The notes beneath the pieces are model-generated. The model worked only from the letters and a program-made list of their open reading frames with translations, did not search any database and had not been told where the DNA came from. From NCBI GenBank assembly GCA_032718565.1, contig JAVGVS010000471.1, forward strand, positions 62,001-126,000: a DNA stretch of 64,000 nucleotides, given 5' to 3'. The position numbers were made by a program, and so were the translations under genes. Below, piece by piece: positions 46,201-55,367 of the stretch. The first letter of the stretch is position 1; the number at the start of each line of letters is the position of its first letter. Origin of the DNA: Distichodus sexfasciatus. Its lineage: Eukaryota; Chordata; Actinopteri; Characiformes; Distichodontidae.

Positions 46201-49200
46201 TCGACCTCGCCTAACGGTCACTTCCGGGTCGTGCCAGCTGCGCCCAACGAGTTTGCGTTTGCCATCTCTTTGTCAGGAACATCATCCTGTCGTTTGCCGG
46301 CACTCTGAGGCACGGTCTGATCCCCAACCTGCTGGGCGAGGGGGTTTCTGCGCGCTACAACTGCCGCGACGCGGTGTGGTGGTGGCTGCAGTGTGTGCAG
46401 GATTACTGCACCATGGTGCCAGCTGGCACTGCCATCCTCAACTGCCCCGTCTCCAGGATGTACCCCAGCGACGACTCGCCCCCCCAGCCCCCAGGCACCG
46501 TGGTGAGATGAGCACACGCACCACGCTGTTAATCATTTCTGAAATATTTATTTTCTCCTTAAAACATTGTGGTCTTTTAATAGCTCCGTCAACGTACAGT
46601 AGCATACAGTACTTGAGACTTGACTTGGACTCAAGCTTAAAGACTTGAGACTTGATGTGAACTCAAGCTTAAAGAGGGCGGAGACTTGACTGGGACTCGA
46701 GCTTAAAGGACTAGAGTGTTACAGAGTGGAGACTTGACCTGGACTCAAGCTTAAAGATTGGAGACTTAACTTGGACTCGAGCTTAACAACTAGAGACTCG
46801 ACTTAAACTTGAGCTCAGAGACTTCAGGCGTGACATGACTTTGAGCTAAAAAAAAAAATTGAGTCTTGACTTATTTCAAGCTCAGAAACTAGAGACTTGA
46901 CTTGGACTCGAGCGTAAAGAGTGGGGACTTGACTTGGACTTGACTCAAAGACTGTAGACTCGACATGGAAACTTGGAAAAAAATAGACTTGACCTGGACT
47001 CAGCATAAAAAAGACTTAACTTGGACTTGAGCTTAACGACTAGAGACTCCACTTACACTTGAGCTCAGAGCCTTGAGACATGACATGGCTTTAAGCTAAA
47101 AAAAAAAAAAATCCTGACTAGAGACTTGACAGAAACTAGAGACTTGACTTGGACTCGAGCCTAAAGAGTGGAAACTTGACTGGGACTTTAGCTCAAAAGA
47201 CTAGACACATTACTTGGACTCGAGTTCAAAGAATTGAGACTTGGTGTGGACTCGAGCTCAAGGACTTGAGACTTAACTTGGAAAAAAATAGACTTGGACT
47301 CAAGCATAAAGAGTGGAGACTTAACTTGGACTCGAGCTTAACGACTACAGACTCCACTTAGACTTGAGCTCAGAGCCTTGAGACATGACATGGCTTTGAG
47401 CTGAAAAAAATAGTCTCGACTAGAGACTTGACAGAAACTAGAGACTTGACTTGGACTTGAGCTTAAGGAGTGGAAACTTGACTGGGACTTTAGCTCAAAA
47501 GACACATTACTTGGACTCGAGTTCAAAGACTTGAGACTTTATGTGGACTCCAGCTCAAGGACCTGAGACTTAACTTGGTCTTGAGCTTATAGACTAGAGA
47601 CTACTTATACTTTTATGTTAACTTGCTCGGATGTATGTGTTTGTCCCTGTCGAACATATTAATGTGTTTTTATGCAGGAGCTCCCGCTGTATGAGGTGAT
47701 CCACGAAGCTCTGTTGCGCCACATGCAGGGCATCGAGTTCCGCGAGAAGAACGCCGGACCCCAAATCGACCGGAACATGAGAGACGAAGGTGACCATTAA
47801 AGGAGCCACTGATCATAATGTCAATCCAATAAATGTAATACAATATAATTGGACTTCATTGTCTCCTTCTCCTGCAGGATTTAACATTGTGGCCAAGGTG
47901 AACCCCGACACCGGCTTCGTGTACGGAGGAAACCGGTTTAATTGCGGCACCTGGATGGATAAAATGGGCGAAAGTGAAAGAGCTCGAAACAAGGGGATCC
48001 CAGCTACACCCAGGTACATCCTCGCACCTAACTGAAGCACAACAGGAACCAGTTCCAGTTATCAAGTACTTGAACTGCAGAGCAACTTAGCAGACCCAGG
48101 GGAAAATTTTACATGCACCATAAAGAACCAGGACGTAAAGTACCCTTGGTTCTGGAAAGTTCTTTGGTCATTTTTTTTGGCTGTCCTGTTTTGAGCTTTT
48201 TTTGTTTCTGAGACATGACTTAGACTCGAGCTTAAAGACACAGACTCGACATGGACTCAAGCTTAGAGAGTGGAGACTTGACTTGGACTTAAGCTCATAA
48301 ACTTGAGACTTGACGTGGACTTGTGCGCAAAGGACTAGAGTCTTAAAGAGTGGAAGCTCGAATTGGACTGGAGCTTAAAGATTTGAGACTTGACTTGAAC
48401 TCAAGCTTAATTATTCTAGACTTGACTTGGACTCAAACGTAAAAACTCTAGATTTGACTTGGACTCGAGTTTAAAGAGTTAACACTTGAATGTGAGTTTA
48501 AAGATTCAAGACTTGACTTGGACTTGAGTTTAAAGACTCGAGACTTGATTTAGACTCAAGCTCAAAGGCTCAAGACTTGACTTGGACTCAACCTTAAAGA
48601 CTCAAGATTTGACTTGAACTCAAGCTTATAGACTTGAGACATGACTTGGACTTTAGCATAAAGACTCAAGACTTGACCTGGGCTTGAACTTAGAGACTCA
48701 AGATTTGACTTAGGCTGGAGATTAAAGGAGATTAAAGGACTTGAATTTGAGCTTAAAGACTAAACTTGAACTGGAATTGAGCTTAAATACTCAAGCTCAA
48801 AGGCTAAAGCCTTGACTTGGACTTTAGGTTAAAGACTTTGGTCATTTTTTGGCTTTTTGAATGAACTTGTGTATGTGAGATGGTGAGGAGGAGGATGATG
48901 ATGATGATGATGATGGTTTTAGGGACGGCTCGGCTGTGGAAATTGTGACTCTGTGTAAGTCTGCAGTGCGCTGGCTGGTGGAGCTGCATAAGCAAGGCCT
49001 TTTCCCTCACGCCAACCTGACCTTCAACAAAGACGGTGAGACGCACACAGACCCTGCAGCTGCACCTGACTTCTTCCACTAGCGGTTGTTGAGGCAAAAA
49101 TTGAAGCCAGCAGAGTTTAGAATTTCCTTGTTGATTTCCTGTGCAGGTAAACAAATCAGCGTCTCCTACGAAGACTGGAACAGAAAGATCCAGGAGAACT

Positions 49201-52200
49201 TTGAGAAGTACTTCTATGTGTCTGCCGACCTAGACGACCCCAACGAGAAACACCCCGAGCTGGTGCACAAAAAGGGCATTTACAAGGACAGTGTTGGGGC
49301 CTCCAGCCCCTGGTGCGATTACCAGCTCAGACCCAACTTCCCCATCGGCATGGTGGTGGTGAGCAGCTCACAGCCCCCGTCACGCAAAAACATCCTCTCA
49401 GTGTTCACGGCTTTTCATAATTATTTTACATTCGTTACCGTGTATGACGAGCAGTTTGATTGGACAGAAAAGGCTGGAATTTAGGCTTGACCAGAAAAAG
49501 GCTTGACCAGAACTTGAGCTTAAAGATTTGACCCTTGACTTTGACTCACTTAAAGACTCAAGACTTGACTTGGACTTGAGCACAACAATTTGCGACTTAA
49601 CTTGGACTCAAGCTCATTGACTTAAGACTTGACTTGGACTCAAGCTTAAAGACTTGAGACTTGGACTGGAGCTTAAAGACTCAAGACTTGATGTGGACTT
49701 AAGCTCAAAAGACTCGACTTGGACTCAAGCTTAAAGAGTAGAAACTTGACTTGGACTCGAGTTTAAGGACTCGAGACTTGACTGGGACGCAAACTTAAAG
49801 ACTCAAGACATGACTTGAAATCGAGCTTAAAGACTCAAGACTTGACTTAGACTCAAGGTTAAAGAGTGGAAACTCGACTTGAACTTGAGCCTAAACACTT
49901 GACTTGACTCGACTTGGACTCGAGCTTAATCATTTGACACTTGGCTTGGACTCAAGCTTAAAGACTCAAGACATAACTGACTGAAACTCAGAGACTTAAG
50001 ACTTGACTTGGACTCGAGACTTGACTTGGAATCTAGCTTAAAGACTTGAGACTTGAAACTTGGACTCGAGCTTAAAGACTCAGGAGTTGACGTGGACTTA
50101 AGCTCAAAAGACTAGAGTCTTATCTTGGAAACAATCTCAAAGACTAGAGACTCGACTTGGACTCAAGGTTAAAGAGTGGAAACTTGACTTGGACTCGAGT
50201 TTAAGGACTCGAGACTTGACTGGGACGCAAGCTTAAAGACTGAAGACATGACTTGGAATCAAGCTTAAAGACTCGAGACTTGACTTAGACTCAAGGTTAA
50301 AGAGTGGAAACTTGACTTGGACTTGAGACTAAACACTTGAGACTTGACATGGACTCGAGCTTAAAGACTCAACGCATGACTGATTGAAGCTCAGAGACTC
50401 AAGACTTGGACTCGAGACTTTACTTGGAATCTAGCTTTAAGACTCGAGACTTGAGTTCGACTTGAGCTTGAAGACTTCATACTTCACTTGAACACGAGTT
50501 TAAAGACTGAAGACTTGACTTGGACTCAAGCTTAAAGATTTGAAAGTTGAAAAATGTTTTTTTTTTTGTGGCTGTAGGCTCCAGAGTTATTCACGGTGGA
50601 GAGAGCTTGGGGAGCTCTGACTGTCGCTGAGGAGAAACTTCTCGGACCCCTCGGCATGAAGACCTTAGATCCTGAGTAAGAGTCATACATTTGGGCTTTT
50701 TTTAGCCTTTCCTAGGGTTGTGCCGATATGAATCCGTATTGGGACGATATCCGATATCAATATTGAATCGGTACAATCAAAAACAGCCCAAATTTAGGCT
50801 CTGTTATTATGATGCTGTATTGCCCAGTTTTTCTGAGTCGTCATTTGTCTTTTTGGTCTCAGCGACATGGTTTACTGCGGCGTTTATGACAACTCGCTGG
50901 ACAACGACAACTACAACATCGCCAGAGGCTTCAACTACCACCAAGGCCCTGTAAGACTGAGGACATACTGAGAAAAAAATAATGTTTACTTCCTTCTAGT
51001 CGTCTAAGAAACTTATGGATATTCCTGTTGAAAATGATCTCCCTCAGGAGTGGCTGTGGCCGGTTGGTTACTTCCTTCGTGCCAAGTTATATTTTGCGAA
51101 GGAGCTTGGGAAGGACACCTACGATAAGACGGTGTTCCTGGTGAAGAATGTTCTCTCGCGTCATTACGTCCACCTGGAAAGGTAAGGACAGCACATCGCG
51201 GGACGTCTTATTAGTTCTTTAAGATGCTGTTACTTTTAGGGAGTGGGCGATATGACTCAAAATACAAATCACGATATCACAGTCTTATGGGGATATGCAT
51301 AAACAAAATATGAACTCAAGCCGTTAAGCCAGTTACCTGACCGGTAGTGTAGGAGCTGGTGATTTACTACATATTTGTAATATTAATTGTTTTGATGGAT
51401 GGATGAATTTATGGATTGAAGAATGGATGGATGGATTGATGAATGGAATGAAGAATGACTTGATGAATGAATGGATTGATGAATAGATTGATTGATGGAT
51501 GGAATGAAGAATGGATTGATTGATGAATGGATTGATGGATGCGTGTGTGTGTGTGGATCGATGGATGGATGGTTTGATTGTTGAAGGATTGATGGATGGA
51601 TTGAAGAATGACTTGAATGGATGGATTGATTAATGGATGGATTGGTGAATGGATTGAAGATTGACTTGAATGGATGGACTGATGAATGGATTGATTGATT
51701 GATGGATGGATTGAAGAATGAATGCATTGATGGATGCGTGTGTGTGGATTGATGGATGGATAGTTTGATTGTTGAAGGATTGATGGATGGATTGAGGAAT
51801 GGATTGAAGATTGACTTGATGAATGGATTGATTGATGGATGGATTGAAGAATGAATGCATTGATGAATGCGTGTGTGTGGATTGATGGATGGTTTGATTG
51901 TTGGAGGATTGAAGAATGACTTGAATGAATGGATGGATTGATGGATGCGTGTGTGGATTGATGAATGGATGGTTTGATTGTTGGAGAATTGATGGATGGA
52001 TTGATGAATGGATTGAGGAATGTATGGATTGATGAATAGACTGAAGGATGGATTGATGAATGGATTGATTGATGGATGGATTGAAGAATGAATGGACTGA
52101 TGGATGCGTGTGTGGATTGATGGATGGATGGTTTGATTGTTGGAGGATTGATAGATGGATTGATGAATGGATTGAGGATTGGATGGATTGATGAATAGAT

Positions 52201-52570
52201 TGAAGAACGCTTGATGGATGGATGGTTTGATTGTTGGTGGATTGATGGATTCTCACCCCATTAAGACGCTTACTTGTATGAAAAGTTTCTGCATTTATTT
52301 TAGTATCTGTGAACTACTGAATTCATGCAAGAATAGGTCAGGGAGGCTCGATCCAGTTTTCCACTCCCGATACCAATAACGATTCCTGGACTATTAAAAA
52401 ATAAAATAAAATCTTTTTTTTTTACGTTGAAATTTTGCTTTTTCTTTCTCAGGTCTCCTTGGAGGGGTCTGCCGGAGCTGACCAATGAGAACGGTCAGTT
52501 CTGCTCCTTCAGCTGCGAGACTCAGGCCTGGTCTCTGGCCACCGTGCTGGAGGTCCTCCACAACCTCTGA
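26439..52570 (+). CDS. agl: Glycogen debranching enzyme (whole coding region)
   Basis: Cytosolic bifunctional enzyme: a 4-alpha-glucanotransferase moves short glucan branches, then an amylo-1,6-glucosidase releases the stub glucose, completing glycogen breakdown with phosphorylase. I trace 33 coding positions from ATG 26439 (MKSKQTRVLVLNDMEKL; the 5' UTR part of this exon begins after the ag ending at 26373) to TGA 52568-52570 (LEVLHNL). Using one of the two alternative exons, the total is 4566 bases, 1521 codons plus stop, against about 1532 residues in human. Splice phases chain correctly from 32532 to the end. The glucanotransferase half is exons up to about 41902; the glucosidase half follows. 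Exons 2, 3 and 5 are disrupted as read. Many introns hold satellite or polypyrimidine arrays. Candidate poly(A) signals are AATAAA at 53081 and ATTAAA at 53811. Confidence 0.95.
28031..30713. other. agl intron 4 with MITE-like fragments
   Basis: A CGATACC..GATTGTTACT patch lies at 28640-28745. From about 29188 (AGTCGTCCGATTATCG) to 30325 (ATATCGGTCATTCGTC) the ends are roughly inverted, suggesting one decayed element of about 1.1 kb. Nothing coding is seen. Confidence 0.35.
31075..32400 (+). repeat. (TTTC)n polypyrimidine tract, agl intron 5
   Basis: About 1.3 kb built from TTTC with TATTCTTAC and CATCC interruptions. It is open in all three forward frames only because TTTC repeats contain no stop codon. 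Confidence 0.97.
32532..35169 (+). CDS. agl: agl exons 6-10, central glucanotransferase scaffold
   Basis: Exons 32532-32643 (WQDVFPNVKLWEFFQV), 33447-33573 (LRIIQDPQYRRYGSSVDLN), 33793-33895 (VEDCCNWLRKKLEELN), 34836-34933 (VTYERLAAHGPRLG) and 35030-35169 (AHNGWVMGDDPLRNFAEPG). All are open with standard borders and phases 0, 1, 2, 0, 2, so this part looks fully functional. The introns before exon 6, between 33895 and 34836, and after 35169 hold the long TTTC-derived tracts. Confidence 0.93.
32745..33295 (+). mobile_element. Dispersed element with GGGTCCAAGC termini, copy 1
   Basis: It starts GCAGGGTCCAAGCGC at about 32756 and ends GCTTGGACCCCT near 33291, so the ends are inverted. The first 330 bases match, inverted, the segment at 62425-62745 (shared GTGACTTGGTAGCGAAGCTT-type wording and AAAGGGTCA). 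It lies in an agl intron. Confidence 0.7.
33896..34735 (+). repeat. TTTGTT/TTTC polypyrimidine tract, agl intron 8
   Basis: Pyrimidine-rich tandem repeat of CTTTCTTTTGTTTGCTTG-like units ending 100 bases before the next acceptor. Confidence 0.93.
35200..36750 (+). repeat. TTTC-derived polypyrimidine tract, agl intron 10
   Basis: About 1.5 kb of CTTTC-rich sequence. A segment near 35570-35720 recurs at 36050-36190 (both read CCTCCCTTTTTTCTATAG then ATTGCCTCC), so a block of about 480 bases has been tandemly duplicated. Confidence 0.93.
36828..41902 (+). CDS. agl: agl exons 11-16: glucanotransferase active-site exons
   Basis: Exons 36828-37015 (GVRLDNCHSTPLHVAE, the Asp of RLDN being the family nucleophile), then either 37192-37315 or 38824-38947 (AELFTGSE, acid/base Glu), 39811-39974 (VTHDNECPI, the third catalytic Asp), 40150-40251 (VSMACCATGSTRGYDE), 40766-40921 and 41752-41902 (DVVAVTRHCPSSHQSVVAV). 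These are the regions II, III and IV expected of a GH13-like glucanotransferase. All frames are open. Confidence 0.93.
37192..37315 (+). CDS. agl: agl alternative exon A (acid/base strand)
   Basis: 124 bases, entering in phase 0 and leaving in phase 1, encoding AMLSAARAVRPNLYVIAELF then TGSELLDNVFVNRLGITSLIR. The acceptor is GTGGCAG and the donor GTACCG. It shares length, phase and 30 of 41 residues with exon B, 1508 bases downstream, including the whole YV.AELFTGSE block. Either exon joins correctly to 37015 and 39811; using both or neither breaks the frame. Confidence 0.88.
37480..38700 (+). repeat. Degenerate ACTAAAAC-type repeat between the alternative exons
   Basis: The intron between exons A and B is made largely of loosely repeated TTCTGTACTAAAACTTTT-like segments. 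A block of about 260 bases starting near 37760 recurs from about 38110 (both contain AAACATG.AATTCTGTACTT). On the sense strand it is a long string of pyrimidine runs and CTAAAAC branch-point-like motifs. Confidence 0.7.
38824..38947 (+). CDS. agl: agl alternative exon B (acid/base strand)
   Basis: 124 bases, same phases as exon A, encoding FMLATARTIRPDLYVVAELF then TGSEELDNVFVTQLGISSLIR. A strong pyrimidine stretch precedes the GTCGTAG acceptor; the donor is GTAAAA, weaker than consensus. Differences from A are spread over the exon (for example A/F at 1, L/E at 25, NR/TQ at 32-33) while the catalytic block is unchanged. No stop or indel is present. Confidence 0.88.
39079..39327. mobile_element. 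MITE with GTCGACCGAT termini, copy 1
   Basis: AGGGGTCGACCGATT at the left end and AATCGTTCGACCTCT at the right end are inverted, with ATCGAT-rich interior. No target duplication was clear. A relative with similar ends lies at 43786-44332. Confidence 0.6.
39590..39720 (-). mobile_element. Dispersed SINE-like repeat, copy 2
   Basis: Inverted relative of the repeat at 17775-18010: GGTACCGTCCCCAAGCACC, TGCCCACTGCTCTTTCACGG and TGTGCTGTGCTGTGGTGCG. It contains a short TTAGGGTTAGGGT run. Confidence 0.4.
42018..44736 (+). CDS. agl: agl exons 17-21, linker between the two catalytic halves
   Basis: Exons 42018-42142 (GKIEEVVLEARTVERE), 42486-42598, 43608-43742, 44380-44510 (EEKEDGGGCYGIPGWTTLKY) and 44600-44736 (IRPKNDLGHPFCDNLRQGDW). 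Frames are open and phases consistent. Introns here hold hAT-like and GTCGACCGAT-type MITEs at 42955-43575 and 43786-44332. Confidence 0.92.
42955..43575. mobile_element. hAT-like MITE with GGGCTGCGCGATATGA termini
   Basis: GGGGCTGCGCGATATGA on the left and TCATGTCGCACAGCCCTG on the right are inverted. A further left end (CAGGGGCTGCGCGATATGAT) occurs at 45533 with an AT-rich tail to about 45950, and a weaker one at 51240. No transposase is present. Confidence 0.65.
43786..44332. mobile_element. MITE with GTCGACAGAT/ATCGGTCGATC termini
   Basis: The left end TAGGTGTCGACAGATATGA and right end CCGATAATCGGTCGATC are approximate inverted repeats, with ACCGATACCAATAATTG inside. It sits in the agl intron before exon 44380. 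Confidence 0.5.
44836..52570 (+). CDS. agl: agl exons 22-33: amylo-1,6-glucosidase domain
   Basis: Exons 44836-44969, 45283-45458, 45972-46074 (FRCWGRDTFIALRG, likely catalytic Asp), 46277-46502 (YNCRDAVWWWLQCVQDY), 47678-47789 (REKNAGPQIDRNM), 47878-48013 (FVYGGNRFNCGTWMDKMGE), 48923-49035, 49147-49358 (GIYKDSVGASSPWCDYQLRP), 50578-50675, 50863-50950 (DNDNYNIARGFNYHQGP), 51048-51181 (EWLWPVGYFLRAKLYF) and 52453-52570. This is the GH133 six-hairpin-type glucosidase half; the Glu opening exon 51048 probably supplies the second acid. All exons are intact. Three introns carry the 32-bp minisatellite. Confidence 0.94.
45459..45971. other. agl intron with partial hAT-like MITE and AT repeats
   Basis: The MITE end at 45533 is followed by AT-rich sequence with TATATA runs at 45640-45770. 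Confidence 0.5.
46612..47612. repeat. 32-bp minisatellite, array 2 (agl intron)
   Basis: About 30 copies of the GACTTGACTTGGACTCAAGC type unit. Some copies carry A-runs (TGAGCTAAAAAAAAA). A longer block near 47000-47190 recurs near 47300-47500, showing higher-order duplication. Confidence 0.93.
48208..48835. repeat. 32-bp minisatellite, array 3 (agl intron)
   Basis: About 19 diverged copies of the same unit in the intron between exons 48013 and 48923. A short (GAT)n lies just after it at 48891-48917. Confidence 0.93.
49495..50552. repeat. 32-bp minisatellite, array 4 (agl intron)
   Basis: About 32 copies of the same unit fill most of the intron between exons 49358 and 50578, ending 25 bases before the acceptor. 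Confidence 0.93.
51395..52255. repeat. GATG/GATT-based satellite with higher-order repeat
   Basis: A 4-base-derived array (GGATGGATTGATGAATG). Larger blocks begin with GGATGCGTGTGTG (51537, 51732, 51866, 51944, 52102) followed by GGATGGTTTGATTGTTG, so irregular higher-order units of about 80-195 bases are visible. It fills the last agl intron. Confidence 0.93.
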
Positions 52571-54920
52571 CTTTTCAACCAGACTCCCCCCGCCTCCAGT
52601 CTTCCTAATTTCCTCTTAAACTCTCCAGCCAAACATGCTAATGTTGCTAACGGACTTCCATGATAATCGATTGAAGTCATGATCTAAAGTAATTGCAGTA
52701 TTTCCATTTTTTTTGTTTTACCATTCAGGAAAAATATAAACATACAGAGATAAAAAATTAAACAATATTTGGTTCAAAAGTAACTGTCAGCAAATGTTAA
52801 TGGGATAGTTTTTATTTTTAAATAGCAAATATTTACCCCACACTTAACCAATCACTCAAGACTTTAAAATTAGCATTAGTCAGTTGGAACATATAGTATG
52901 CGAGAAATTATTAATTATTGTTAACTAATTAAAAATTGTCACATGAAGATTGTCCAACCTAAACAACATTAATCTTTCTTTAATACACAATGAAATGTTG
53001 TTTTTAAGAAATCAAGCTATGATTTCACCATCAAAATTACAGTTTTAAGTTTTAATATTCTAAAAATAGAAATATGCCTGAATAAACAATTGACGTAAGA
53101 TTTTAGAAACAAGATTCAGAGCATATTTTAAAGGGATGGCCGAAAAGGATATTTAACACACGTTTTTGAGATTTTCCGGTCAGTCGAGACTTTAAAATTC
53201 ACATTTTTGTTTGGTTAGAAAAATACAGCAAAAATCAACAAATATTAGGTCAATATTCAGCTGATTATAAAAGCATATTTACCCCACACTTTTTAGAGGT
53301 TTTGAGATTTTTGGATTGTTCCAGACACATCCCATCATCCAAATGTTTTAGAGAACTGCAGTAAAACAATTGAAACATCATATATTAAATTAATTAATGA
53401 TTCAATATTTTACATTGATTACATATATTTATAGTAATATAACATACAAAAACAGTATATTGTATATTTTAAGTATATATATTATAGAATTATTTATTAA
53501 TTAATAATTTATCATTTTTTGCAATGTTATATATTTCAACTGACTCAGCATTTTAGCTCCATCAACTTTACAACTTATATTTAACATATGACCACGTAAT
53601 GAAACTTATAGTATCTTTGGCTGGAGGTGCTATTTTTACAGTATTTTTTGGAGATTTCGGTGCTCTGTTCGGTATGAAAGCTACTCACACCGTCATGTTA
53701 GTGTCTATGTGTCATCATTAATGCTCAGGTCTGAGCCTTACTTTAAACCCTCTTCGTGTCGTGGAATCGAGACAAAATGTTGGATTCCTCATGGCGTTGT
53801 TGCTGTGCTCATTAAAACTGTTTTCTCTTCATCTGTGAACTGCTGTAGTCTTTGTGTCTCGCACCCGAATGCACTCAACGGTTCAGTCTTCTCAAAAACG
53901 CTGTTGTTTTATCCCGAATCGTTTGCCACTTTGGTGTTTTTGTGTGGAGTGTCCACAAGATATATATGTAGAGATGTAATTTTAGGAAATCCTTTAGTGG
54001 CTCTTGTTTGCTGAAATAGCTTGATCAGAAATAAGTAATACTCTAGTATAATAAAGAAATAATAAAGGGCACTCACTGTTAAAAGAAATTGTTTCGAAGT
54101 AGCAATTTTATTGGTTTCATTGTGGATCTAAAAGGAATTATTCATTCATAAAATGTTAATTGTTAATTAATAACAAATTATCATGAAGTCATCCGCTTAA
54201 AAAAAATTAAAATATCAAAAAATTCAATTTTGTTTGATATATAATTTGTCTAATTTATTTTGTTTTGTAATATATAATTCGTTTATATATAATAACATTT
54301 GCCAGAACAAATGTGCAACAATCCCCCTTTTTTGACTCGCACTGTTATTCCATCTTTAGCTCCAGAGTCTTATAATTTTTTTGAGAAATTGACAGACGAA
54401 CAATGGAAATCCATTTAAAACCGCTCTAAGAGAGCTCACAGGAAAGAAATAACGACGTAACATGCAGAAAAATCAGTCTGCAGCAAAACTGGAACCTGTC
54501 AAAAAACACAACAAATATATTCACATTTTAAGCTGTTCAACAAAACCATTTCACTCACACAGGCCATTTTATTAGGAACCTAAAACTGCTTAAAAAAATA
54601 ATAAGTCCTGCTGCTGATTGAATACTTACGTTAATTTAAGAAAAAATGTTATATAACTTAAAAGGCACATATGTAGATCTCATTAAAATTGTTGTATAAT
54701 TGTAATAAATTCATTTAATATTAGTAATTATTCAAATCACTTAATATTTTTAAAATGCTATAATTAAATAAAACTATTTTATTAATTTAATCATAATTGT
54801 GCATATTACACAAATACATATATATTTACATATGTATTGTATGTGCATATAAATAAACTTGATTAAATTATTTTTTATTATATATAATTAACTAGAATAT
54901 ATATATATATATATGATTTA

Positions 54921-54951
<31 letters not shown>

Positions 54952-55365
54952 TTAGTAATTACAATGATTTTATAAATTAAATATTTATATATGTTAATTT
55001 ACATTATTTAAATATATTTTAGTAATTCAAATACATTCATCACTTACTCTCAGTCCCTTAATATTCAAATTCAAATCCTCTATAATTATTATTACTGGGA
55101 TTTTTGTGGGCAATTTTTAAAAATGTTATTTCCATTTTTACATTAAACTTTTATTTCAGCTAAAATCTTGTTCAGTTAAATATAATTAGTAATCCTATAT
55201 AATAATAAAACGCAGTGGTCAGTAAAACAGAGGGAGACAGATTTGATCGTCTGCTTTTAAATGTGTAGCTTTAACGTTGATTTTCTTAATGAAATCCGTG
55301 TTAATAGGTGGACGGTGATCCGAATAAAGTGGTCAGTGTGTATGTAAATTTCCACTAATTGACTC
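52571..55365. other. agl 3' UTR and AT-rich spacer
   Basis: The first part is presumably agl 3' UTR (AATAAA at 53081; ATTAAA at 53811). The rest is AT-rich with a TATATA run at 54897-54945. I looked on the minus strand for DOMON or b561 exons that would continue the frrs1-like gene and saw none. Confidence 0.5.
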
Positions 55366-55367
55366 AC

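Noticed and set aside
46612..50552. CRISPR-like array
   Set aside because: Units are directly tandem and diverged with no unique spacers, in a vertebrate intron; they are a minisatellite.
51630..52256. A 208-codon minus-strand frame rich in Ile, His, Pro and Ser
   Set aside because: It is the translation of the GATG satellite.
26439..52570. agl as a pseudogene because exons 2, 3 and 5 are broken
   Set aside because: All other exons, about 4 kb of coding sequence, are open and highly conserved, and damage is limited to a zone that also affects frrs1.
53709..54014. 101-codon open frame downstream of agl
   Set aside because: It overlaps the likely agl 3' UTR and a poly(A) signal and resembles no known domain.
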